This document shows, in pieces, positions 16,627 to 25,635 of a DNA stretch of 64,000 nucleotides (position 1 is the stretch's first letter; every line of letters begins with the position of its first letter). The DNA comes from 0-14-0-20-45-22 sp041645495. Its GTDB lineage: Bacteria > Fidelibacterota > UBA2242. The position numbers and the translations under genes are program-made. Under the pieces are notes generated by a model that made no database searches, was not told the DNA's origin, and worked only from the letters and a program-made list of their open reading frames with translations. The stretch is taken from contig JBAZPZ010000002.1 of assembly GCA_041645495.1 (NCBI GenBank), forward strand, positions 14,974-78,973, given 5' to 3'.

Positions 16627-17969
16627 GAGCCCGAACCGCCGCCGTCGAAATCCTCAATTCGCTTCACAAACAACCGTCAGATTTCGAGACGCGCGTCTCG
16701 GAGTTTGTCTCGACGATTGAATTTTCTCAGGAAGACCGCGATTTTATTTACGCACTCGTCAAAGGCGTTATTCAATATCGCAGACTGTTGGACTATATTT
16801 TAACCTTTTCGCTGAATCGTCAGTTTAGCCAGATCGAGGTAACGGCGGTAAATTTGTTGCGTATCGGCGCCTTTCAGTTAGTCGTATTGAAAACACCGCC
16901 GCATGCGCTAGTCTATGAAACCGTTGAAGCCGCCAAAGAGTTGAAACGTCCCGACCTCGGTCCGTTGATAAACGCCGTTTTGAGAAATTTGCCCGAAGAG
17001 GCCGCGTGGCGAAAATCGCTGAGCAGAATCGCGGACGAAACTGAGCGGCTTGGCATCGAGTTTTCGCATCCGGATTGGTTGGTGAAGCGGTGGATGGCCA
17101 ATTTCGGCGTCGAATCGACTCGCCGGATTCTGGAATTCAACAATTCTTATCAGCCGATTTGCTTTCGGCACAACCCGATCCGTTTTTCGTGGACCAAGAC
17201 GGAGGAACGCCTTGCGCAACAGAAGCAAACGGTGAAAATCATTTCTGAAAAACCAATCCATTTCTTTTCAGTCAGTCGTCCGGGCATTTTACTGAAAAGT
17301 GATTTTTTCAAGGAAGGCGGCTGTTCGGTTCAGGATTACAATCAGGCGCTCGCCGTTCTTTTGCTTTCTCCCAAAGAAGGCGAGACGATCGTCGATGTCT
17401 GCGCCGCACCGGGCGGCAAATCGACATTTATCGCTCAGTTGGCGGGTAATCGTTCCGCCGTTCATGCTTCCGACATCAACGAGCAGAAAATGAATCTTGT
17501 GAAAAATGAGTGCCTACGGTTAGGAATCGATTCGATAAATTATCATGTGGCGGATGCGAGCCGCGACGCGTTTCCGGAAGCGGATAAAGTCTTGATCGAC
17601 GCGCCTTGCACCGGCACCGGCGTCCTGTCCCGACGAGCCGATCTGCGCTGGAACCGGACGGTTCATCACATGAAGCAAGTGCGTCGTCTACAGATCGGGA
17701 TTCTTGAAAATGTCGCGAAATACGTTCGCATCGGCGGCACGCTCGTTTACAGCACCTGCAGTCTGGAGCCGGAAGAAAATTGGGACGTCGTTCGGGAGTT
17801 TTTGGCCGGTCATCCCGAATTTTCCGTCCAGCCCGCGCAAAAATGGATCGAGAAAACGTACTGCGACGATTCCGGAGCCGTTCAGATCCTTCCGCATCGG
17901 CATAACCTGACCGGTAGTTTTGCGGTCCGTCTGAACAAAACATCGTCCGGCGCATTACATGAAAAATAA
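16623..17969 (+). CDS. rsmB: 16S rRNA (cytosine-967-C5) methyltransferase RsmB
   Basis: Methylates C967 of 16S rRNA. It has an N-terminal NusB-like RNA-binding domain (about 1-140) and a C-terminal SAM-dependent domain with VDVCAAPGGKSTFIAQL, the catalytic motif DAPCTGTGVLSRRAD and the second conserved Cys in YSTCSLEPEENWDVV. Length of 448 residues is normal. It sits in the def-fmt-rsmB unit and is followed after 20 bases by the PASTA protein. Confidence 0.95.
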   Translation: MRARTAAVEILNSLHKQPSDFETRVSEFVSTIEFSQEDRDFIYALVKGVIQYRRLLDYILTFSLNRQFSQIEVTAVNLLRIGAFQLVVLKTPPHALVYETVEAAKELKRPDLGPLINAVLRNLPEEAAWRKSLSRIADETERLGIEFSHPDWLVKRWMANFGVESTRRILEFNNSYQPICFRHNPIRFSWTKTEERLAQQKQTVKIISEKPIHFFSVSRPGILLKSDFFKEGGCSVQDYNQALAVLLLSPKEGETIVDVCAAPGGKSTFIAQLAGNRSAVHASDINEQKMNLVKNECLRLGIDSINYHVADASRDAFPEADKVLIDAPCTGTGVLSRRADLRWNRTVHHMKQVRRLQIGILENVAKYVRIGGTLVYSTCSLEPEENWDVVREFLAGHPEFSVQPAQKWIEKTYCDDSGAVQILPHRHNLTGSFAVRLNKTSSGALHEK

Positions 17970-17989
17970 ATTGTTTTTAGGGTAAAAAT

Positions 17990-18736
17990 ATGAGAGTTCG
18001 CACGAAAAATTTATTCCGGTTTCTCGCGGCGTTTGCGGTCTTCACGATCGTTTTTGGCGTCCTGATGGATAAACTGATCCTGCCGCTCTACGTCCGGCAC
18101 GGAAATGAATATGAACTGCTCGACGTTCGGCACAAACCTTTGCCGGAAGCCAGAGCGATTCTGGAAAGTAACGGTATCGAATCGGTTGTGAGCGATACGC
18201 TGGAAAATTCGGACTTCCCGCCGCAAACGGTCATCGACCAGCAACCGCCGGCGGGATACATGGTGAAAAAGGGCCGAATCGTCAACCTGATCATTTCCGG
18301 CGGAGAACGCTATTTCCCAATGCCGAAACTGGTTGGAAAAGTGCTGAAAGCCGCGGATTTGGAATTGGAGCGCTGGGGCGTCGTCGTCGATTCGGTCACT
18401 CATGAATACTCGTCGGACAAACCGGTCGGCGTCGTCAGTGCGCAATCGATCTCGCCCGGATTGATGATTTCGACCAATACGCATGTCTGGCTGACGGTTA
18501 GTAAAGGCGCACCGGATAAACAACTGGAGGTTCCAGACCTCTTCGGTCTCAATCTCGACGAAGCTAGGAAAATCATTCGGAAGTCGGGACATCTTCTCGG
18601 AAAAATCCGGTACATCCAGAATCCGGATCTGACGCCTTATACGGTCATCGGACAAAAACCGGAAGCCGGAAAATTGATGGACAATCCGACAGCGATCAGT
18701 TTGGACATCACTACGATTAGTCAGGAGGAGGAATAA
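17990..18736 (+). CDS. membrane-anchored PASTA-domain protein without a kinase domain
   Basis: 248 residues: a short cytoplasmic N-terminus, one transmembrane helix (about 9-31) and three successive PASTA repeats (about 40-105, 106-172 and 177-243), each with the DxxxxxLxEAxxxLE or equivalent start and a V(I)xQxPxxG end (for example VIDQQPPAGYMV and VIGQKPEAGKLM). PASTA domains elsewhere bind muropeptides or beta-lactam-like ligands and occur on Ser/Thr kinases and class A/B PBPs; this one has neither. It lies between rsmB and rpe, the position PrkC/StkP occupies in many Firmicutes. A role sensing or binding peptidoglycan in the periplasm is inference. Confidence 0.88.
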   Translation: MRVRTKNLFRFLAAFAVFTIVFGVLMDKLILPLYVRHGNEYELLDVRHKPLPEARAILESNGIESVVSDTLENSDFPPQTVIDQQPPAGYMVKKGRIVNLIISGGERYFPMPKLVGKVLKAADLELERWGVVVDSVTHEYSSDKPVGVVSAQSISPGLMISTNTHVWLTVSKGAPDKQLEVPDLFGLNLDEARKIIRKSGHLLGKIRYIQNPDLTPYTVIGQKPEAGKLMDNPTAISLDITTISQEEE

Positions 18737-18743
18737 TTTTCGG

Positions 18744-19394
18744 ATGATTCAGATCGTTCCTTCACTGCTTTCTGCCGACTTTGCAAATCTTGAACAGCAA
18801 ATTCGTCTCGTCGAATCGGCGGGCGCTAAACGTTTGCATCTCGACGTCATGGACGGCCATTTCGTCCCGAATATCACGATCGGACCGTTTATCGTTTCCG
18901 CGATCCGAAAGATCACGGCGCTTCACCTCGAGTCTCATCTGATGATCGAGAATCCCGAAAAATATATCCCGCAGTTCGTTGACGCCGGAAGCGACACCGT
19001 CATCATTCATGTTGAAACGACGAAAGACATTCCGGGCGAATTGGAAAGAATCCGGTCATTGGGCGCCCGAGCTGGACTTGTGATCAATCCGCCGACGCCG
19101 TTTACTCACGTTGAACCATTCCTGTCGATGATCGATCACTTGTTGATAATGACGGTCAATCCCGGTTTCGGCGGACAGGAAATGATTCAAAACGCGTTGG
19201 AAAAGGTCAGGCTGGCAAAATCCGCCGCGCAAAAATACGGTTTTCCGATCGAGATTGACGGCGGCGTCAATTACGAAACTCTGACGATGGCGGTTTCTTC
19301 CGGCGCGGATTTGTTAGTTGCCGGCAACGCCATCTTTAGTGGATCCGATCCCGCGCGCACTTATGTCGACCTTAACAGAAAAGCCAACGAATGA
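18744..19394 (+). CDS. rpe: ribulose-phosphate 3-epimerase
   Basis: Interconverts ribulose 5-phosphate and xylulose 5-phosphate in the pentose phosphate pathway. TIM-barrel motifs are all present: PSLLSADFANL, LHLDVMDGHFVPNITIGP with metal-binding residues, LESHLMI, MTVNPGFGGQ and the phosphate-binding EIDGGVN and AGNAIF segments. 216 residues, normal. AGGAGGA is 11 bases upstream of the ATG, inside the end of the PASTA gene. The stop overlaps the next start (ATGA). rpiB is at 54998. Confidence 0.96.
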   Translation: MIQIVPSLLSADFANLEQQIRLVESAGAKRLHLDVMDGHFVPNITIGPFIVSAIRKITALHLESHLMIENPEKYIPQFVDAGSDTVIIHVETTKDIPGELERIRSLGARAGLVINPPTPFTHVEPFLSMIDHLLIMTVNPGFGGQEMIQNALEKVRLAKSAAQKYGFPIEIDGGVNYETLTMAVSSGADLLVAGNAIFSGSDPARTYVDLNRKANE

Positions 19395-19975
19395 ATAAAG
19401 TTTACGAAGGTGAATTAGCCAGAAAAGCGATACACTACATTTCTTCGCTCATTCCATTGCTCTATTATCTTTTTTTCCCAAAAGAGACAGGGCTGATCGT
19501 CATCGGATTGATGACGCTGGGAATCCTCCTCGCCGAAGTTTTACGCATGACAATTCCATCTTGCAAACGGTTCTATGTTCAGATATTCGGTTGGATGGTT
19601 CGGCCGCATGAGAAAGAGAATCACCTGACCGGAGCGAGTTATGTGTTTCTCGGCAGTTTGATCGTGATATACTTTTTTCCGAAGGAAATTGCGACGATTT
19701 CTCTCCTCTTTCTAACCATAGGCGATCCGTCAGCGGCGCTTATCGGGATGGCGTTTGGGAAAATCCGCCTTCTCCATAAGAAGACGCTGGAAGGCGCGCT
19801 CGCGTTTGTTCTGTCCGGACTCTTGGTGACTTTTTGGATTCCCGGCGTGCCGTTTTGGGTAAAAGTCGTCGGCGCGGTCGCAACGTGCTTCGTGGAGTTG
19901 ATGTCGTGGAAACTCGACGATAATATCACCATTCCGCTGATCGGAAGCATACTCATGGTTGCTTTAATGAGATAA
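19391..19975 (+). CDS. SEC59/DGK1/VTE5-type CTP-dependent lipid kinase
   Basis: 194 residues with about six hydrophobic helices. It shows the ELARKAIHYISS start (the E-x-x-RK-x-x-H motif), LTGASYVFLGSLI, and TIGDPSAALIGMAFGKIRL plus KTLEGALAFVLSG, which together match the dolichol/phytol/diacylglycerol kinase and CDP-diglyceride synthase-like superfamily in membranes. Substrate is unknown; an isoprenoid alcohol or diacylglycerol is plausible given the polyprenyl synthase at 32348. Overlaps rpe by four bases. Confidence 0.8.
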   Translation: MNKVYEGELARKAIHYISSLIPLLYYLFFPKETGLIVIGLMTLGILLAEVLRMTIPSCKRFYVQIFGWMVRPHEKENHLTGASYVFLGSLIVIYFFPKEIATISLLFLTIGDPSAALIGMAFGKIRLLHKKTLEGALAFVLSGLLVTFWIPGVPFWVKVVGAVATCFVELMSWKLDDNITIPLIGSILMVALMR

Positions 19976-20000
19976 ACAGTAGTGAGGCGGTTGGCTGTTC

Positions 20001-22091
20001 ATGTCCTTCGTTAATCCGTTTTTCCTCTTTTTCCTTCCGCTGGCGGCAATTCCCGTCATCATTCATCTGTTCGGCCGCCGACGGTATCAGACCGTTGAAT
20101 TCAGTTCCATCCGGTTTTTAAAACAATTGGAAAGCGATGTCATTCGGCGACTCAAACTCCGTCAGATTCTGCTGCTAATTCTCCGAACTTTGCTGATCTT
20201 ATTCATTGTTCTGGCATTTGCCCGTCCGTATCGGACGAATCTTTCCGGTGGATTTACCGTTCGGCGCGGCGCAACGGTTTATCTGATCCTCGATTGTTCC
20301 GCTTCTATGGATAAAACGATTGAGGGTCGGAATCTCGTGGAAATTGTTCGACGTAATCTTCAGGCGGCGTTTTCAGAAATCGAATTTCCCGTGACGGTTC
20401 GCCTGATCGATACCTCGGAGCCGACTGTCATTCGGGAGATCGGATTCGTTAAAAATTCCACTCAGTTGACGCGCGCGATCGCCGGTTATTCGGTTAAACC
20501 GCTCGCCGGAAAATTGGATGTCGCCCTGCGAACGGCATCGACGGATATGGAAAAACACCCCGAAGCCTCCGTCGCCGTCTGGATCGCCAGCGACTTTCAG
20601 AAGAGTTCATGGCAAACAAACGGATCGACAACCAATCCGCTTCAGCCATTTTGGGAAAAACCGGGCGTCCGTTTCCTTTTGCTTCCCGTCAATCGGGATG
20701 GATACAACATCGGGATTTCGCGGGTCGAAATTCCCGACCAGATCGTCGAAGCGGGCAAATCGGCGACGATTCGGCCGGTTCTGACGAATTGGTCGCCGGA
20801 GTCCGTGGAATCGCCGGTTTCACTTTTCATCGAAGGCGAACGGGTTGGTCAGAGCGTTGTTTCGATTCCGCGCCGCGGTTCGGCGGACATTTCGTTCGAG
20901 TGGATTTCACAAAGCGGCGGATATTTAGCAGGCTTTGCCGAAACGCCGGATGACGATCTGCCTTTGGACAACCGGCGCTATTTTGTCATGAACATTCCGG
21001 ATTCGATCCGGATTCTGATCGTCGGGCAAACATCGGCAGATGCGCGATATTTCGTCAAAGCGCTGGAGGCTAAAAGCGGCTCCTCGTTCGATGTCAGATT
21101 TACGATGGAATCGCAACTGCCGGCGGAAGATCTTCGGAAACCGGACGTTCTGCTAATGACCGACATCGCCGGAATCGGAGAATCGTTTCGGGAGAAACTC
21201 AACAGATTTATTAATGACGGCGGCGGATTGATTGTCTTTCCCGGCGAACATTGCCAGCCAGAAAATTTTAACCGCGCATGGTCGGAGCCGTTCGGTCTTC
21301 CGAAGTGGAAAAATACGCGGAAATCGTCCGGCGATTCTTATTTGAAACTCGGCTCGCTGAAATCCGGGCATCCCGTTTTCCGGGACTTGTGGCAACAGAA
21401 AGAACGGTTGGAAAACTCGCCGCACTTCTTTGTCGTTCCGGGATTTCTGACGGACGATCATCAGACGATTCTCGCCGGATTCGAGGATGAAACGCCGTTC
21501 CTGATCGAAACGATCGGACGAACCGGGCGCATCCTGACTTTTGCGACGGCGCCGAATTTAAACTGGACCGATTTCCAGTTGACAGGCCTGTTTCCGACGC
21601 TGATCCGTCGTGCGGCGCTTTACGCGGCAGGAAAAAACGGTCAACGGACGGATTATTTCTGCGGCGACACGGTTCGGTTTGAAATGGCGGGAACGCAAAA
21701 TGCCACCGACTTGGTCGTTATTACGCCGACCGGCAGGAAAATTCATCCGCGAAGAGACGAAAGTTCAAATTTTAGTTTTTCCGATTGCGCCGTGGCGGGT
21801 ATCTATCGGGTCGAATCGGGAGGTCGGCGTGTTTTTTCGTTCGCGGCTAATGTTCCGGAGTCGGAATGTGCCGGAGAATTTTTTAATGAACGGGATTTTC
21901 GCGAGATCGGCGATTTTCTGCCGTCGAGAATTGCCGTCTATGCCGCCGAGCAAGGCAGTGAATCCGCGCCGATGAATCTGAACCGTGAATATGCGGTTCT
22001 CTTCTTTGTTTTTGCCTTGATGGTTGCCGCGCTGGAAACCTTTATCGGCAGGATCAACCGTGTGAACATTTCAAAAGAGACAAATCTATGA
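20001..22091 (+). CDS. BatA-like membrane protein with von Willebrand A domain
   Basis: 696 residues. The first 60 or so form the BatA N-terminal double-helix anchor (FVNPFFLFFLPLAAIPVIIHLFGRRR, then LRQILLLILRTLLILFIVLAFARPY). A VWA-type domain follows, with DCSASMD near residue 98, a MIDAS-like DxSxS motif. The middle and C-terminal parts resemble the glutamine-amidotransferase-like fold of related proteins, and a transmembrane helix lies near the C-terminus (about 662-680). Bat proteins form a complex with MoxR ATPases in many bacteria; moxR and batB-E are not in the window. Function unknown. The final ATGA overlaps hflX. Confidence 0.82.
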   Translation: MSFVNPFFLFFLPLAAIPVIIHLFGRRRYQTVEFSSIRFLKQLESDVIRRLKLRQILLLILRTLLILFIVLAFARPYRTNLSGGFTVRRGATVYLILDCSASMDKTIEGRNLVEIVRRNLQAAFSEIEFPVTVRLIDTSEPTVIREIGFVKNSTQLTRAIAGYSVKPLAGKLDVALRTASTDMEKHPEASVAVWIASDFQKSSWQTNGSTTNPLQPFWEKPGVRFLLLPVNRDGYNIGISRVEIPDQIVEAGKSATIRPVLTNWSPESVESPVSLFIEGERVGQSVVSIPRRGSADISFEWISQSGGYLAGFAETPDDDLPLDNRRYFVMNIPDSIRILIVGQTSADARYFVKALEAKSGSSFDVRFTMESQLPAEDLRKPDVLLMTDIAGIGESFREKLNRFINDGGGLIVFPGEHCQPENFNRAWSEPFGLPKWKNTRKSSGDSYLKLGSLKSGHPVFRDLWQQKERLENSPHFFVVPGFLTDDHQTILAGFEDETPFLIETIGRTGRILTFATAPNLNWTDFQLTGLFPTLIRRAALYAAGKNGQRTDYFCGDTVRFEMAGTQNATDLVVITPTGRKIHPRRDESSNFSFSDCAVAGIYRVESGGRRVFSFAANVPESECAGEFFNERDFREIGDFLPSRIAVYAAEQGSESAPMNLNREYAVLFFVFALMVAALETFIGRINRVNISKETNL

Positions 22092-23389
22092 TGGATAATT
22101 TTTCTGAAAAATCGAATCTGGAAATCGATCGGGCGCTTTTAGTCGGCGCCGTGACCAACAATCAGTCGCAGGAAACCGTTGCCGAACAAATGGAGGAATT
22201 GCGACTGCTGGTTCGGACGCTGAATTACGACGGCGAAATCCTGACCATTCCGCTCAAACGGATCGACCCGGCGACATTCATCGGAAGCGGAAAAGTCACC
22301 GAGATCAAAAACATGCTCGAAGAACTGAAGATCGGCGAGATCGTTTTTAATGACGACCTGTCGCCGACGCAAATGCGGAATCTTGAACGCGCCTTGGAAA
22401 TGGAAATCCGCGACCGAAGCGGAATCATCCTGGAAATCTTCGCCAGCCATGCTCGGACGCGCGAAGCGAAAACGCAGGTCGAACTGGCAACGCTCGAATA
22501 TCTGCTTCCGCGGTTGACGCGACGCTGGACGCATCTCGAACGGCAGATCGGTGGAATCAATGTGCGCGGCGGCGCGGGCGAGACGCAGATCGAAACAGAC
22601 AAACGCCTGATCAAAGTCCGCATCTCCCGATTGAAAAAAGACCTGCAAAGGATCGAAAACGATCGCGCGGTGCAACGAAAAAGCCGGCACGGCAATTACA
22701 ACGTCTCGCTCGTCGGCTATACGAACGCGGGAAAATCCACGCTCATGAATCTCTTCACGGGATCGGAAGTACTCGTCGAGGATAAATTGTTCGCGACGCT
22801 GGACACGACCGTCCGGCAATGCCAGCTCGATAAATATCACCGGATTTTACTCAGCGACACGGTCGGTTTCATCCGCAAATTGCCGCATCATCTGGTCGCT
22901 TCGTTTCGAGGCACGTTGAAGGAAATAGAAGAGGCCGATCTCATCGTGAAGGTCGCCGACATCAGCCAGCCGCAATGCCTGACTCATCTTCAGACCGTTG
23001 ACGAGGTGCTGACCGACCTGAAAGTCAGCCACAAACCGTCGATCGTCGTGTTTAACAAGATCGATCGGATGGACAAAGAGATTTTTGCGGATGCGAAGCG
23101 AATCTATCCGGACGCTGTTTTTCTGTCGGCGTTGAACCATCTGAAGACCGACGACCTCCGGCGCGCCGTCATCGCGGAATTGGAAAAGATGGAAATCCAG
23201 TTGACGGTTCAGATTCCTTTAACGGAAGTTCGCGACGTTGCTTACGTCCGGGATCATGCGTTCATCCTGTCCGAAGATTATTCCGATGAATTTGTGACGC
23301 TGGAGTTGATAATCAACCGGAAAATTTGGGAACAGATTCGCCGGAAGTTCGGAAAGGCGACCGTCCGACCAATTCTTCAAAAGGAGTGA
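22088..23389 (+). CDS. hflX: ribosome-associated GTPase HflX
   Basis: Dissociates stalled or stress-hibernating ribosomes. The N-terminal HflX domain (about 15-195) contains FIGSGKVTEI and LSPTQMRNLE and the GGxGE-type RGGAGETQIE loop; the GTPase domain has Walker A GYTNAGKST, LFATLDTT, DTVGFIRKLP and NKID. 433 residues, normal. Two adjacent ATG codons (22088 and 22091) are possible starts. Last gene of the block that begins at yajC. Confidence 0.95.
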   Translation: MMDNFSEKSNLEIDRALLVGAVTNNQSQETVAEQMEELRLLVRTLNYDGEILTIPLKRIDPATFIGSGKVTEIKNMLEELKIGEIVFNDDLSPTQMRNLERALEMEIRDRSGIILEIFASHARTREAKTQVELATLEYLLPRLTRRWTHLERQIGGINVRGGAGETQIETDKRLIKVRISRLKKDLQRIENDRAVQRKSRHGNYNVSLVGYTNAGKSTLMNLFTGSEVLVEDKLFATLDTTVRQCQLDKYHRILLSDTVGFIRKLPHHLVASFRGTLKEIEEADLIVKVADISQPQCLTHLQTVDEVLTDLKVSHKPSIVVFNKIDRMDKEIFADAKRIYPDAVFLSALNHLKTDDLRRAVIAELEKMEIQLTVQIPLTEVRDVAYVRDHAFILSEDYSDEFVTLELIINRKIWEQIRRKFGKATVRPILQKE

Positions 23390-23397
23390 ATCGGCGC

Positions 23398-23437
23398 TTG
23401 ACTTTGAATCATTTGCTGACTACCTTTGTTACAAAGG
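23398..23437 (+). promoter_or_regulatory. possible promoter with a palindrome covering the ribosome site
   Basis: TTGACT at 23398-23403 and TACCTT at 23421-23426 are 17 bases apart. Overlapping the -10 box is the perfect inverted repeat CCTTTGT-T-ACAAAGG (23423-23437), whose right arm contains the AAAGG that would be the ribosome binding site of the Memo-like gene starting at 23444. It could be an operator or an RNA hairpin; both readings are inference. Confidence 0.35.
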
Positions 23438-23443
23438 TGAAGC

Positions 23444-24283
23444 ATGAAGATTGACCAGAAATCGATAAGAAAACCTTCCGTTGCAGGCAGGTTTTATCCG
23501 GGAGACGCCACCTCGCTTGAAAAAGCCGTTATCCAATATTTGGACTCGGCACCGGAATCAATCATAACGCTGAAGCGTCTGTTCGGAATCATCTCGCCAC
23601 ATGCCGGATTTGTTGCATCGGGGCCGGTTGCCGCCGTCGGATACCGGTTTTTGCAAAAGCACCCGTTTTCAAAAGTCGTCGTAATCGCTCCGAGCCATCA
23701 CGAATATTTCCGCGGAATTTCGGTTTTTTCCGGCAAAGCTTACCAAACGCCGATGGGCGAAGTTCCGGTCGATCAGAAAATCTGCGACCTGCTGACCGGG
23801 CGTGGCGGAGTCGTTTATCGTTCGATGAAAGGGCATCAGGCCGAACACGCGATCGAGGTTCAACTTCCGTTTCTTCAAAATATCTTTCCCGAATTTTCAC
23901 TCATTCCGGTCGTCATCGGTTCGGTGACCATGAACGAACTGGATGAATTTGCGTTCATCCTGGCGGAAGTCTTTGCAGAGACCGAATTCGTCGTTGTAGT
24001 AAGTTCCGATCTTTCTCATTATCATTCGTATCCGGAAGCGGTAAAAATGGACAAACACATTATTTCGCTTTTGGAAAAATATGATTTGAGCACTTTGGAA
24101 TCCGGTTATGAGGACAACTCGCTGGAAGCATGCGGCCTGGCACCGATCCTGACGTTGCTTAAATATGCCAAAATTTTGGGGAAAGCCAGATGTAAGACGC
24201 TGGATTATCGGAATTCGGGCGACACGGTCGGCCTCGGCGATCAGGTGGTCGGATATTTATCGGCGGCGGTGTTTGAACTTTAA
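23444..24283 (+). CDS. Memo-family protein (AmmeMemoRadiSam system protein B type)
   Basis: 279 residues. Conserved Memo motifs are RKPSVAGRFYPGDA at the start, GIISPHAGFVASGPVAA near 49, VVIAPSHHEYFRG near 78, EHAIEVQLPFLQ near 139 and VVVSSDLSHYH near 186, with the His and Asp residues that form the metal site in relatives. Bacterial Memo proteins often occur beside AMMECR1 and radical SAM proteins; neither is here, so the partners lie elsewhere or the gene is solitary. The reaction is not established from the sequence. Confidence 0.88.
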   Translation: MKIDQKSIRKPSVAGRFYPGDATSLEKAVIQYLDSAPESIITLKRLFGIISPHAGFVASGPVAAVGYRFLQKHPFSKVVVIAPSHHEYFRGISVFSGKAYQTPMGEVPVDQKICDLLTGRGGVVYRSMKGHQAEHAIEVQLPFLQNIFPEFSLIPVVIGSVTMNELDEFAFILAEVFAETEFVVVVSSDLSHYHSYPEAVKMDKHIISLLEKYDLSTLESGYEDNSLEACGLAPILTLLKYAKILGKARCKTLDYRNSGDTVGLGDQVVGYLSAAVFEL

Positions 24284-24307
24284 CCGGCTTATCAGAAAGT
24301 TGCGGAA

Positions 24308-25183
24308 GTGACACGCACTCATCAGACATTCAGTGTTTTTGGGGCGAGCCGCGTCGGGATTTCTTTTGCAAATCATCTTCAAAAAAACGGTCTGATTCCA
24401 CGGTTTTTGTGGAATCGTTCGCCGGAAAGGCTCAGGCAAGCCGAAAAATGGGTGCGGTTCGAAGCGGCCACGACGCAGATTAGCGACTTCGACGAACCGA
24501 CGGACTGGTTAATTATTTCCGTTTCGGATGACGCAATTGAATCCGTCGCGCAAAATCTCGCTGAATTGCCTGTGAATTTCACCGGATGTTCAGCGTTCCA
24601 CACATCAGGATTTCTGAGTTCGGATATTTTCAGTGCGCTCAAAGAACGCGGTTGTCGGATCGGCTCGTGCCATCCGGTGCTCAGCGCGCCGGACATCGCG
24701 ACGGGAATTCAACGATTTTCGACGGGAATATTTGCATGCGAAGGAGAACTCGAGTCCGAACTGATTCGCTTGACGTCCAAAATTGGGAAAATCAGTTTAT
24801 CGGTGACGCCGGAACAAAAGCGCTTGATCCATGTTTCGGCGGTTTTTTTAAATAACTACTCGGTTTCGCTGATCGCCGCAGTGAAAAATCTTTGCAGGGA
24901 AAAGGGTTTATCGGACGAATTTTCGACGCTTTTACTTAAACATTTTTCCGAGCAGGCGGTCGAAAGCGGCTGGCATCTGCCGTTATCGGATGCGCTGACC
25001 GGCCCGGCGGCTCGCGGCGACCGGAAGACGATCGAGAGACATCTGGAATTTCTTAAAAGCGACGAGGACATGAAAGAACTTTACGTGAGTTTTCTGAAGA
25101 TTACACAAAATTTGTTATCGAAGGAAAAAAGTAAAAATTCCGAAGATCGCGACGATATAAAAAGAATCGATGAGGCAAAATGA
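24308..25183 (+). CDS. Rossmann-fold and DUF2520 dehydrogenase-like protein
   Basis: 291 residues with an N-terminal NAD(P)-binding domain (FSVFGASRVGISFANHLQ, about 5-120) and a C-terminal helical DUF2520 domain (about 135-260), the layout of the family related to 3-hydroxyisobutyrate and pyrroline-5-carboxylate reductases. The conserved SCHPVLS-like segment and the GPAARGD motif near residue 240 fit. Start is GTG at 24308. Substrate unknown. In other genomes members often sit near panB/panC; not so here. Stop overlaps the next start (ATGA). Confidence 0.85.
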   Translation: MTRTHQTFSVFGASRVGISFANHLQKNGLIPRFLWNRSPERLRQAEKWVRFEAATTQISDFDEPTDWLIISVSDDAIESVAQNLAELPVNFTGCSAFHTSGFLSSDIFSALKERGCRIGSCHPVLSAPDIATGIQRFSTGIFACEGELESELIRLTSKIGKISLSVTPEQKRLIHVSAVFLNNYSVSLIAAVKNLCREKGLSDEFSTLLLKHFSEQAVESGWHLPLSDALTGPAARGDRKTIERHLEFLKSDEDMKELYVSFLKITQNLLSKEKSKNSEDRDDIKRIDEAK

Positions 25184-25635
25184 AACGGCTGAGTTGCTGG
25201 TTGGTTGTTTTCGTTCTGTTTTTAAACGGAACCGCTCAGGAAAAGAAGGTTTTCTGGGATGGGTATGATTGGGTGTCCGTCACAAAAGTAACGCGGGAAT
25301 ATCCGGAATATGCCGTTTGGATCAAGAGCGCTTATCTGAGCGGCTTGCTCGACGGAAAACTTTTTTATGAAATGAAAGCGGTGGCCGTCAACTCCCGGAT
25401 GGCCGATTCGATATTTACGGATTTGATCCGGTCGGCTCCGTCGCGTGAATTGATCGAAGGATTGGATGAGTTTTATCGTGATGAGACGCGGAAATACGTG
25501 CCGATTCCATCAGCGTTGATCGCAACGAGGATGCTTCAATTAAATTATTCAGAAAAAGAGGTTGATCACTTTATCTGCGAAAGCAAAAAATGGATCAACG
25601 ATTTGACGAAGCGTCTGATTATTCCGTCGGAATGA
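25180..25635 (+). CDS. small exported protein of unknown function
   Basis: 151 residues with a signal peptide (MKRLSCWLVVFVLFLNGTAQ) and a mature helical, acidic domain: WDGYDWVSVTK, KSAYLSGLLDGKLFYEM and EGLDEFYRDETRKYVPIPSALIATRML. The last pattern, L-D-x-F-Y-x-D followed by I-P-x-x-x-A-L, recurs in small secreted proteins of many Gram-negatives that I cannot assign to a function. The gene overlaps the upstream dehydrogenase start-stop and is convergent with the next gene, the two stops overlapping by 17 bases. Confidence 0.75.
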   Translation: MKRLSCWLVVFVLFLNGTAQEKKVFWDGYDWVSVTKVTREYPEYAVWIKSAYLSGLLDGKLFYEMKAVAVNSRMADSIFTDLIRSAPSRELIEGLDEFYRDETRKYVPIPSALIATRMLQLNYSEKEVDHFICESKKWINDLTKRLIIPSE

